Shown: piece after piece, positions 1-5,637 of the stretch | How positions within the stretch are numbered: position 1 is the first letter of the stretch | Layout of the letters: every line of letters begins with the position of its first letter | From: Bacillota bacterium | GTDB taxonomy: Bacteria; Bacillota; Sulfobacillia; Sulfobacillales; Sulfobacillaceae | DNA: 7,969 nt | Direction: 5' to 3' | NCBI GenBank assembly: GCA_023488565.1 | Contig: JAMDDZ010000141.1 | Location: 1 to 7,969 of the forward strand | Position numbers and translations under genes: made by a program | Notes under the pieces: model-generated | Seen by the model: the letters and a program-made list of their open reading frames with translations, nothing else | What the model was told of the DNA's origin: nothing | Database searches by the model: none

Positions 1-551
1 ATTTGTAACGATTGGGCGTAGGTGGTTCGCGGCATGCCAGCCGCAATGACCCAAGAATCGCGCCACACGCGCGTCCCGAACCGGTCACGAACGACCCAAG
101 AAAACGGGGCTGCTGACGCTGGCATGCTTTTGATTTCCCAAAGATGTACACGCGGAGACTGAGGCGGAGAGGATCGCCAAATGCCGAGAGCCCATTCATG
201 ACGTACCCATGATCGATCAGCCCCCACAACTTGATGTTCAGCTTGCGAAAGAGTATGGGCATGGGCCAACGCGTTGACTGTCTTCAGAATCGCTCGAGTG
301 GGATTTCCCCGCGGGACTTGCACGCCGACAAGAGTCGGACGATACCTTGTCGTCCGCGAAGGATTAAGTTGCCGGGAATTTGCTGGAAACCAAATCGGGT
401 CGACCAGGGCATGATGGAATTGTCGGGGCACCGGTTCGGTCTGAACCGTATAATGACTGTGGTAAGGGATTGCCGATTTCCCACAGCCAGCCAGAACCCC
501 TAGCAGTGAAGCCCCTGTAATTACGGTGCGCACTGTGCGGGTTACGTCCAT
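1..551 (-). CDS. Putative lipoprotein of unknown family, 3' end beyond the window
   Basis: This reading frame has no stop from its ATG at 551 to the left edge, giving 183 codons with the C-terminus missing. The N-terminus (MDVTRTVRTVITGASLLGVL, then AGC) is a textbook type II signal peptide: Arg at positions 5 and 8, a hydrophobic core, and a LAGC lipobox with the lipidated cysteine at residue 23. The mature part should sit on the outer face of the membrane. It is rich in Arg, Trp, Pro and His, with several Trp-containing stretches towards the visible end, and I recognise no domain. The start overlaps the last 10 bases of the upstream gene (542-1291). A GGAGG lies 12 bases before the ATG inside that gene, so the two are very likely co-transcribed and translationally coupled. 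The lipoprotein assignment is strong; the function is unknown. Confidence 0.8.
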   Translation of the reverse strand, partial: MDVTRTVRTVITGASLLGVLAGCGKSAIPYHSHYTVQTEPVPRQFHHALVDPIWFPANSRQLNPSRTTRYRPTLVGVQVPRGNPTRAILKTVNALAHAHTLSQAEHQVVGADRSWVRHEWALGIWRSSPPQSPRVHLWEIKSMPASAAPFSWVVRDRFGTRVWRDSWVIAAGMPRTTYAQSLQ

Positions 552-1291
552 ATGAATTGCATGCCTCCAGTGTCAGGATCAAAATGCCATGTTTGTCGAT
601 GCCCATACGTCAGCACATCTTCATCAAGTTGCAGATGAAATTGATCCCAGAGTTCTGGAACGATTATGAGTTCTTTAGGCACGATAATGCGTAACCAATG
701 CGTGCCAGGGATATTTGCATACCATAACGTGATCAGGACGCCCTGTACGGGCGTTGTCGTGACGGCCACATCCTCTAACATGATGGGTGAGTCCACCATG
801 TTCCTGGACTTAGTGGAGCCCCACCCTGCCGTCAAGGCCTGATGAAGTTCGGCACAGGCGGACACCAGAATAGGATCGGCCAGCGTAGTCGGCCCACCTC
901 CCCTTTCCGAGAAACGAGGCGGTACGGGTCGGCTCGGAGTTTCGTGAAGGAGGCCTGCGATATTAACCCACATTCCATCCGTTCCTGGATCGTAAAGCCA
1001 TTGTGATTGATGATGGCTGGTGTCGAGTTCGGTGCGCATGATCTCAACCCAGTCGTCGAAGTCGTGGTCGGGATGTGCTCTCACCATCGTTAGAGGAAAG
1101 AAAAAGGTGAGGCGGTGACTGGCTGGTAATATTTCGTGCGCAAACTGCACGCGCAGGCCCTCCCTCGGCGCTATTGTCGCCTCGATGGTTTCACACGCGT
1201 ATGGAGATCGCGACAAAACCCACTGAGATGGCATCAAGGACGGGCGCACCAGATAACTCAATTGAACCACAGCATGAGACACCGCCGCCAT
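542..1291 (-). CDS. Uncharacterised protein made of two copies of one domain
   Basis: A 249-residue protein with no signal peptide or membrane helix that I can see, so probably cytoplasmic. I do not recognise the family. It contains an internal duplication. Residues about 33-66 align without gaps to 172-205 (offset 139), sharing Glu34/173, Thr39/178, Pro42/181, Gly45/184, Pro56/195, His59/198, Leu61/200 and Pro66/205. The repeats close with matching motifs, HQSQWLYDPGTDGM (94-107) and HRQTWHFDPDTGGM (231-244). A linker rich in Pro, Arg and Gly (about 115-137), followed by a helix-like segment (138-157), separates the copies. The ATG at 1291 is chosen because AAGGG lies 6 bases upstream and an in-frame TAG is two codons before it; Met20 has no ribosome site. 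It follows the secreted-protein gene by 44 bases and overlaps the next lipoprotein gene by 10. Confidence 0.75.
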   Translation of the reverse strand: MAAVSHAVVQLSYLVRPSLMPSQWVLSRSPYACETIEATIAPREGLRVQFAHEILPASHRLTFFFPLTMVRAHPDHDFDDWVEIMRTELDTSHHQSQWLYDPGTDGMWVNIAGLLHETPSRPVPPRFSERGGGPTTLADPILVSACAELHQALTAGWGSTKSRNMVDSPIMLEDVAVTTTPVQGVLITLWYANIPGTHWLRIIVPKELIIVPELWDQFHLQLDEDVLTYGHRQTWHFDPDTGGMQFIWT

Positions 1292-1294
1292 GTC

Positions 1295-1336
1295 CTACCC
1301 TTCTTTCTCAGTCATTGGATATCCTAGTACCGTCAT
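1295..1336 (-). other. 13-codon coupled leader ORF ahead of the tandem-domain gene
   Basis: The stop of the upstream secreted-protein gene forms a TAATG overlap with an ATG at 1336. This opens a 13-codon frame (MTVLGYPMTEKEG) that ends at TAG (1295-1297). The frame is the same as that of the 249-residue protein, whose ATG comes one codon after the TAG. Ribosomes ending at this TAG could restart at 1291. Alternatively the TAG is a nonsense change that removed 15 codons from an originally longer gene. Nothing here distinguishes the two. Confidence 0.35.
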
Positions 1337-1914
1337 TATCCTGGGCCACCCCAGACACAGTTGTAGACATTTGGATAAGCAATCCAGCCCGGTACTTCAC
1401 CGGGCCAATTCACGGCATACGCTGTTAAAATGCCTTGAGGCAGCCCATCCAGAAGAGATGTGTTTCCCGCCTTAGTGGATGGGTTCACTCCCACCACAAC
1501 GGTGACATCGCGATACGGATCGCCAATCGGCAGATTCGGATTGTAGTACCAGGCCTTGTAATTCACATTGTTATAAAAGGGTACTGCTTCTCCGTATTCA
1601 ACAGTCTTGGCCACGATGCTGGTCGCAGTACTGTGTTTTTCTAATACGTGCAACAACCCAAACGCCCCCACTCCCGAACCCGGTTGAGCTTGCCCTTGGC
1701 GATAGGGAACGTCGACGCCATTGCTGCCTAGATAGTTTTGATACACATAAAATATCGAGGTTGATGGATAAGAATATCCGCCAGGCCCCGTACGGACAAC
1801 ACTAGGCTGAGTTACAGAATTCGTCACGGAAAGAGAAGCCGCGAGTGCGCTTCCCGATAGCCCGAACGAGAATAGAGAACTCGCGGCAATAAGGAGAATC
1901 TTCTTTCTTTGCAA
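1336..1914 (-). CDS. Secreted Tyr-rich protein of unknown function
   Basis: A 192-residue protein with a clear Sec signal peptide: Arg3, Lys4 and Lys5, then a hydrophobic core ending in SGSALA, with cleavage probably after Ala25 or Ala26. The mature chain of about 167 residues is rich in Tyr (about 15), Gly, Pro, Val and Asn, low in charge, and has a single Cys186 close to the C-terminal end (YNCVWGGPG). No catalytic motif, LPXTG anchor or wall-binding repeat is visible, so it is likely released or loosely surface-bound. The start is TTG at 1914. An in-frame TGA lies two codons upstream, and GAAGGGA sits about 10 bases before the TTG. It is the first gene of the minus-strand cluster leading to 542-1291 and the lipoprotein. 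I do not recognise the family. The low charge and polar, aromatic composition resemble exported proteins of acidophiles, which is inference. Confidence 0.75.
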   Translation of the reverse strand: MQRKKILLIAASSLFSFGLSGSALAASLSVTNSVTQPSVVRTGPGGYSYPSTSIFYVYQNYLGSNGVDVPYRQGQAQPGSGVGAFGLLHVLEKHSTATSIVAKTVEYGEAVPFYNNVNYKAWYYNPNLPIGDPYRDVTVVVGVNPSTKAGNTSLLDGLPQGILTAYAVNWPGEVPGWIAYPNVYNCVWGGPG

Positions 1915-2115
1915 ATATCACACGTCCCTTCGCCTCACTATTGTATGCTCATGCTGAATCTCTGTACTTCTCAATGTGTATATTCCACGAGGGCATCAAC
2001 TCTCCTTTAACCTACCCCAAGAATCGTTCTTCCCAAATCGACAATAACAGTCAAAGTACGATAGGAGGCCTATTGGCCGGTACTCTTTGTAATCGTTGGT
2101 GCTTCTTAAAGGCTA

Positions 2116-2142
2116 TTTATAATGATGGCGAATCGGTTTCAA
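2116..2142 (-). promoter_or_regulatory. Candidate promoter of the minus-strand secreted-protein cluster
   Basis: Reading the minus strand, TTGAAA (2142-2137) is followed after 15 bases by TATAAA (2121-2116). Each matches five of six consensus bases, but the spacer is short. It would leave a leader of about 195 bases before the TTG at 1914. The -35 falls inside the ATCGGT/ACCGAT dyad at 2132-2151, so a repressor or activator could bind there. Confidence 0.3.
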
Positions 2143-2151
2143 AATACCGAT
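2132..2151. repeat. Inverted repeat, operator-like dyad
   Basis: ATCGGT (2132-2137) and ACCGAT (2146-2151) form a perfect 6-base dyad around an 8-base centre. It overlaps the -35 of the candidate minus-strand promoter. The size and position suit a dimeric regulator's half-sites, but a chance occurrence is possible. It has no T-tract, so it is not an obvious terminator. Confidence 0.35.
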
Positions 2152-2182
2152 GACGAAGTTTCCGTGTGTGGCACTAATACTA

Positions 2183-2211
2183 GCGGCGCCCCTAATTGAT
2201 AGGAGCGCCGC
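2183..2211 (-). terminator. GC-rich hairpin after the protease gene
   Basis: GCGGCGC (2183-2189) pairs with GCGCCGC (2205-2211), followed by one C/A mismatch and three further pairs (CCT/AGG), with a 7-base loop. It begins 22 bases beyond the protease stop on the minus strand, the right place for a transcription end. A run of T is missing on either strand, so classic intrinsic termination is not assured. It could instead protect the mRNA 3' end. Confidence 0.45.
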
Positions 2212-2233
2212 AGAATCCGGAGTTCTGAAAGGC

Positions 2234-2920
2234 TTATGCTGCAATGATCATTAGGTGTGGAATGGGTAATCCGATTCCCTCAATGCCTGCCTGCGAAATT
2301 TTGCTAGAATTGATGCCGATCAGTTGCCCCCGGGCGTTCACCAGAGGGCCACCGCTGTTGCCCGGATTGATGGCGGCGTCAGTTTGGATTAAATGATACT
2401 CCCAACCATCCCGAAACAACACCCGGTCTTTGGCGGAAATAATACCCGATGTCACCGTATGGGTTAGCCCGAGCGAGTTTCCAATGGCCACCACTAATTG
2501 CCCTGGCTGAATTTGGTTTGAAGGAGCAAACGTTACCGGAATGAGGTGATTGGCATTAATACGAATCACAGCCAGGTCCGTCGGCGGATCGACACCGATT
2601 ATGCGAGCACGGTACCGCGCCCCATTCGACAGGACTACGGTCACGCTGGACGCGCCGGCCACCACATGATAATTCGTCACAATATCACCCTGCCGATCAA
2701 TGATTACCCCTGAGCCAATGCCCCGTGTCCTTTCGGTCAACCCGACCCGCTGATTGTTCAAGACCACTACCACCGACGGGTCTAGTTTGCGCACGATGTG
2801 GGCTACCGGCCACGTAGTAGGGTGGGGTGTACGGGTAACCGTTTGGTAAACTAGCAAGGCCCCGACCAACACACCAAAAAGGCCATACCAAAAGCTCTGC
2901 CAAGGGCCGGTCTTTCTCAT
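2234..2920 (-). CDS. Membrane-anchored HtrA-like serine protease lacking a PDZ domain
   Basis: A trypsin-like (S1C, DegP/HtrA type) protease of 228 residues. An N-terminal signal anchor (about residues 9-26) is followed by a short linker and the protease domain from about residue 38 to the end, so the catalytic part should face outside. The triad is intact: His85 in TNYHVV, Asp115 in TDLAVI and Ser189 in PGNSGGP, with the usual IGSGVIID and GIISAKDR segments. The chain stops about ten residues after the GIEGIG strand, where family members normally continue into one or two PDZ domains, and I find no PDZ-like sequence downstream. The ATG at 2920 is preferred because AGGAGG lies 7 bases upstream. 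The frame extends to an ATG at 3007 with a hydrophobic stretch but a poor ribosome site. Likely role: cleavage or quality control of exported proteins. Confidence 0.88.
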   Translation of the reverse strand: MRKTGPWQSFWYGLFGVLVGALLVYQTVTRTPHPTTWPVAHIVRKLDPSVVVVLNNQRVGLTERTRGIGSGVIIDRQGDIVTNYHVVAGASSVTVVLSNGARYRARIIGVDPPTDLAVIRINANHLIPVTFAPSNQIQPGQLVVAIGNSLGLTHTVTSGIISAKDRVLFRDGWEYHLIQTDAAINPGNSGGPLVNARGQLIGINSSKISQAGIEGIGLPIPHLMIIAA

Positions 2921-2927
2921 TGCCATC

Positions 2928-2933
2928 CCTCCT
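2928..2933 (-). promoter_or_regulatory. Shine-Dalgarno site that sets the protease start
   Basis: A perfect AGGAGG on the minus strand lies 7 bases before the ATG at 2920 and only one base before another in-frame ATG at 2926. This spacing points to 2920. The longer reading from 3007 would place this site inside the gene. Confidence 0.65.
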
Positions 2934-3148
2934 GGGACAACATATGCGGCTGTCCCTGCGAGTAGGACTAAGAAAGGCACGCCATGATTACGGTACCTTG
3001 CTCTCATCTTTATGATAGTTCATGGTTCCGATACGGCCGACTCATGCTTTTTTCCAGGTAACAATCAGCCAATATGAGCTATCTGTTGGCGCAGTTTATT
3101 TGCACTATACCATCCCAACTTTGGATCCATTAGGCCCCTATAGATGGC

Positions 3149-3165
3149 GTTTGCCGAATGCAAAC
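3149..3165. repeat. Short inverted repeat with a downstream T-rich run
   Basis: GTTTGC and GCAAAC form a perfect 6-base dyad with a 5-base centre, followed on the plus strand by TTTTCTT. It could be a weak plus-strand terminator shielding the region, or an operator between the divergent genes. No plus-strand gene ends before it, so the role is unclear. Confidence 0.25.
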
Positions 3166-3359
3166 TTTTCTTCCCTAAAGCCTCACTACCTCGGTTCATC
3201 TACCCATCGATCTTCGCAAGCCCTAATATGAAAACTCTTCGACTGCCAAGCTCAATTTGCGGTATGCTTCACACCGCCCGCACCAAGTGTTGTATCCCAA
3301 TTAGGCGCGGTTAACACTCATCGAGAAATTTCAGGGTTTCTTCAACGGGGCCCCATCGA

Positions 3360-3387
3360 ATTACACAATACTGGATAGTAGTCTAAT
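3360..3387 (+). promoter_or_regulatory. Weak candidate promoter of the exporter operon
   Basis: ATTACA (3360-3365) and TCTAAT (3382-3387) are separated by 16 bases, matching four and five of six sigma-70 consensus bases. Transcription would start near 3394, giving a leader of about 65 bases to the adaptor ATG. A TTGACG at 3400-3405 looks like a better -35 but has no partner -10 at the right distance. Confidence 0.25.
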
Positions 3388-3460
3388 GGTAGGTGGACAT
3401 TGACGAGTTCTTCAGGGAATTGGCTGTCGTCCCACAAAATTCTTCTTATGAGGTGAAGTG

Positions 3461-4951
3461 ATGATTGCACAACCCGCCCCCCCTGCTCCGGGTTCTAAAC
3501 GAGGCTTCCCCTATTCCCGGGTGGTATTACTCGCCGGGAGCACGGTTTTGGTATTGTCGGCCTTAACCTACCTGGTCATTCGCAGTAGCCATCCGCCGGC
3601 ACCGACGCGATATCTCACCGCCGCCGTCCATCAAGGGGCTTTGTCAGAAACCGACTCGGCTACGGGAGAGGTGGTTCCAGCCAATACCTTGACCGTGTCG
3701 GTGCCCGCCAACGCCACCCTCACCCACTTAAACGTTCACTTGGGGCAATCTGTGGCAGCGGGTAGCGTGCTGGCCACCTTTAGTGATCCCACTCTCGCCA
3801 GCCAAGTCGCAGCACAACAGGCCACGGTATTAGGGGATGAAAGTCAAGTCAGTGAACTGTCCTCTCCCGCGTATGCCGCGGCACAACAGGCATCCATCAC
3901 CGAAGCGCAGGACAATTTGAATCAAGCCGAAAATCAACTCGCGGCAGACCGCGCATTGGGCACGGTGCGCGCGTCCGTAAGCGGCACCGTCACACAAATT
4001 CTCCCTACCGGCACCACCGTAATCTCTGGTCAAACCGTAGCGATGGTTGCCAACACTCCCATCACGGCTCCTTTCAGTGGCACCATCGGCAGTGTGAATG
4101 CGCACAGTGGACAGGACGTGACGGCAGGAACCCCCCTGGTGGGCCTCTCCTCGGCCGCGCTCAACGCCAAAATCTTCGGAGACGCCAGTCAGGTCGCGAA
4201 TTTTCAAGCACAATTAAATAAAGTCTCCTTACAAGATAGTCCCTCGCAATTGGCTACCGCCTTGGTGCAAGCCAAAGCCGAACTACAGCGCGACCAACAA
4301 ACCTTGACCCAAGAACAACAAGCCCTATCCGGACTCGTCGTCACGGCGCCGTTCCCCGGCCAGATTGTCGCGTTAAATTCTTCACCAACCCCCAGCGGCA
4401 AGTTGCTCACGCTGGATAGTGCCTCCCTCATGGTCAGTGTTCCCGTCCCCGAAACCCAGGTCCATGCAATTCATGTGGGACAGCCCGTGACGATCACCTT
4501 GCCCGCGTTACCTGGGCACCCCGACCAGGGCACGGTCCAAAGTCTCGCGCCCGTGGGAGTGTATGCCAACGGCGTGTCCAATTTCCCGGTCAACGTCTCC
4601 CTGAGCAATAGCGGAGGGATTCTTTATGGGATGACGGCGCAGGTATCCATTGTGGTCCAAACCGTAAAGAATGCCTGGTTAGTCCCCCTAGCGGCTATAA
4701 AAACCCATGGCTCCCACTATTTTGTCGACATCCTGTCAGGAAACTCGACGACGACGATCACTCGGGTTCCCGTACAGGTTTTGTTGGAAAATGCCACCAC
4801 TGCTGCCGTGGGTTCTCATCGGCTTGCCCCAGCCGACCGGGTGATCACAGCAACCTTGACTTCCCCTAGCGGAAAACTGCATCTCAAAACGCGGGGACGC
4901 GCTGTCCATAAAGGCGTCGGCCGCAAGAAAGGGGGCAAAGCCACGTCATGA
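3461..4951 (+). CDS. HlyD/MacA-family ABC exporter adaptor with a duplicated lipoyl-hairpin module
   Basis: A membrane-fusion-type adaptor of 496 residues. One N-terminal membrane helix (about 20-41) is followed by an outside region with four lipoyl half-motifs at about 78-108, 167-198, 200-230 and 291-319. Two Gln/Ala-rich coiled-coil stretches (about 111-166 and 232-290) lie between the first and second and between the third and fourth. A beta-barrel (about 324-400), a membrane-proximal domain (405-468) and a Lys/Arg/Gly-rich tail complete it. Canonical MacA has one lipoyl domain and one hairpin in about 370 residues. The ATG at 3461 is chosen because GAGG lies 7 bases upstream; a GTG at 3458 would sit too close. 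It overlaps the ATPase gene by four bases (ATGA), so it should link the MacB-type permease to the wall space or to a substrate. The substrate is not evident. Confidence 0.88.
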   Translation: MIAQPAPPAPGSKRGFPYSRVVLLAGSTVLVLSALTYLVIRSSHPPAPTRYLTAAVHQGALSETDSATGEVVPANTLTVSVPANATLTHLNVHLGQSVAAGSVLATFSDPTLASQVAAQQATVLGDESQVSELSSPAYAAAQQASITEAQDNLNQAENQLAADRALGTVRASVSGTVTQILPTGTTVISGQTVAMVANTPITAPFSGTIGSVNAHSGQDVTAGTPLVGLSSAALNAKIFGDASQVANFQAQLNKVSLQDSPSQLATALVQAKAELQRDQQTLTQEQQALSGLVVTAPFPGQIVALNSSPTPSGKLLTLDSASLMVSVPVPETQVHAIHVGQPVTITLPALPGHPDQGTVQSLAPVGVYANGVSNFPVNVSLSNSGGILYGMTAQVSIVVQTVKNAWLVPLAAIKTHGSHYFVDILSGNSTTTITRVPVQVLLENATTAAVGSHRLAPADRVITATLTSPSGKLHLKTRGRAVHKGVGRKKGGKATS

Positions 4952-5637
4952 TTCGCATGGTTTCCGTATCCAAGGAGTATCCTATGGGTTCCGAGATCTA
5001 CCCTATTTTGGAGGATCTGACATTTCATGTGCCCAAGGGGATGCTCACGGCCATCATCGGTCCCTCCGGTTCGGGAAAAACCACATTGTTGAACTTAATT
5101 GGGGGTTTGGATACTCCGACCCATGGGCAATATTTTCTCAACGAACAGGACGTCAGTCATTTTAGTCGAGAGCAATGGGCGCATGAACGAAATCGCACAA
5201 TTGGCTTCGTCTTTCAATCGTTTCAGTTAATCACCGCGTTATCCGCACGCGACAATGTCGCCTTGCCCTTAGTGTACCGTGGGATTCCGCCGAAAGTTCG
5301 GCGATTACAGGCCGACGACGCGTTAGAACAAGTAGGTTTAGGCCATCGCCGACTTCACCGCCCATCCCAGTTATCAGGCGGACAACAACAACGCGTAGCC
5401 ATCGCCCGCGCACTGATTGGAGATCCTGCGCTTATATTGGCCGACGAACCGACCGGCAATTTAGACCAAGCGACCGGTCAAGAAATTTTAGAACTCCTGC
5501 AAACATTGAACCGAGCGGGGAAAACCGTGGTCATTGTCACTCACAGTGCCGAGGTCGCGCAAGCCTGTCGACAGATCATTCAGATTCAAGACGGTCACGT
5601 GGTGACCGTCGCCCAGGAAATGGAGCGCGTACGATGA
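4948..5637 (+). CDS. MacB/LolD-type ABC transporter ATP-binding protein
   Basis: A complete 229-residue ATPase subunit that powers the adjacent permease from the cytoplasmic side. All motifs are present: Walker A GPSGSGKT (38-45), Q-loop Gln90 in FVFQSFQL, signature LSGGQQQR (142-149), Walker B LILADE (162-167) with catalytic Glu167, D-loop around 171-173, and the switch His199 in VTHS. The order and the EPTGNLD sequence are typical of the LolD/MacB/FtsE group rather than importers. The gene begins inside the adaptor stop (ATGA) and ends in another four-base overlap with the permease gene, so the three are translationally coupled. Met4 is a possible alternative start but has no ribosome site. 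In Gram-positives this subunit corresponds to YknY-like proteins; the exact substrate cannot be read from it. Confidence 0.95.
   Translation: MIRMVSVSKEYPMGSEIYPILEDLTFHVPKGMLTAIIGPSGSGKTTLLNLIGGLDTPTHGQYFLNEQDVSHFSREQWAHERNRTIGFVFQSFQLITALSARDNVALPLVYRGIPPKVRRLQADDALEQVGLGHRRLHRPSQLSGGQQQRVAIARALIGDPALILADEPTGNLDQATGQEILELLQTLNRAGKTVVIVTHSAEVAQACRQIIQIQDGHVVTVAQEMERVR

Larger units (their letters stand above)
1915..2233. other. Intergenic region between the protease and the secreted-protein cluster
   Basis: About 320 bases with no credible gene. The one plus-strand frame here needs a TTG start, lacks a ribosome site, and has a composition unlike a protein. The region holds a GC-rich hairpin just after the protease stop and a dyad with promoter-like hexamers (listed separately). 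A second, weaker -10-like TACAAT lies at 1940-1945 on the minus strand without a good -35. Short palindromes such as GGCCTATTGGCC near 2068-2079 are also present. Confidence 0.6.
2921..3460. other. Divergent intergenic region between protease and exporter operon
   Basis: About 540 bases between two divergent genes. The part next to the protease (2921-3007) is open in the protease frame and would encode a hydrophobic extension. The rest shows no credible gene: a 69-codon plus-strand frame at 3022-3231 has no ribosome site or recognisable protein character. Promoters for both directions must lie here, but only one weak candidate for the plus strand is visible. Small dyads occur, including GTTTGC/GCAAAC at 3149-3165, GCGGT/ACCGC at 3259-3277 and GGGGCCCC near 3347. 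Confidence 0.5.

Noticed and set aside
231..606. Short frames on both strands around 231-606.
   Set aside because: They overlap the lipoprotein frame that is open from 551 to the edge and has a lipobox; they lack ribosome sites and protein-like composition.
2118..2123. Perfect TATAAT on the plus strand.
   Set aside because: The matching -35 is poor (TTGGTG, 16 bases away) and no plus-strand gene follows; it mostly mirrors the minus-strand -10.
1941..2153. 70-codon plus-strand frame in the intergenic gap.
   Set aside because: It needs a TTG start, has no Shine-Dalgarno site, shows no domain, and lies across the promoter-like dyad.
3022..3231. 69-codon plus-strand frame between the divergent genes.
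   Set aside because: No ribosome site, no recognisable features, and it occupies the expected promoter region.
3400..3405. TTGACG as a -35 for the adaptor gene.
   Set aside because: No -10-like hexamer at 16-18 bases; the next AT-rich spot is too far downstream.
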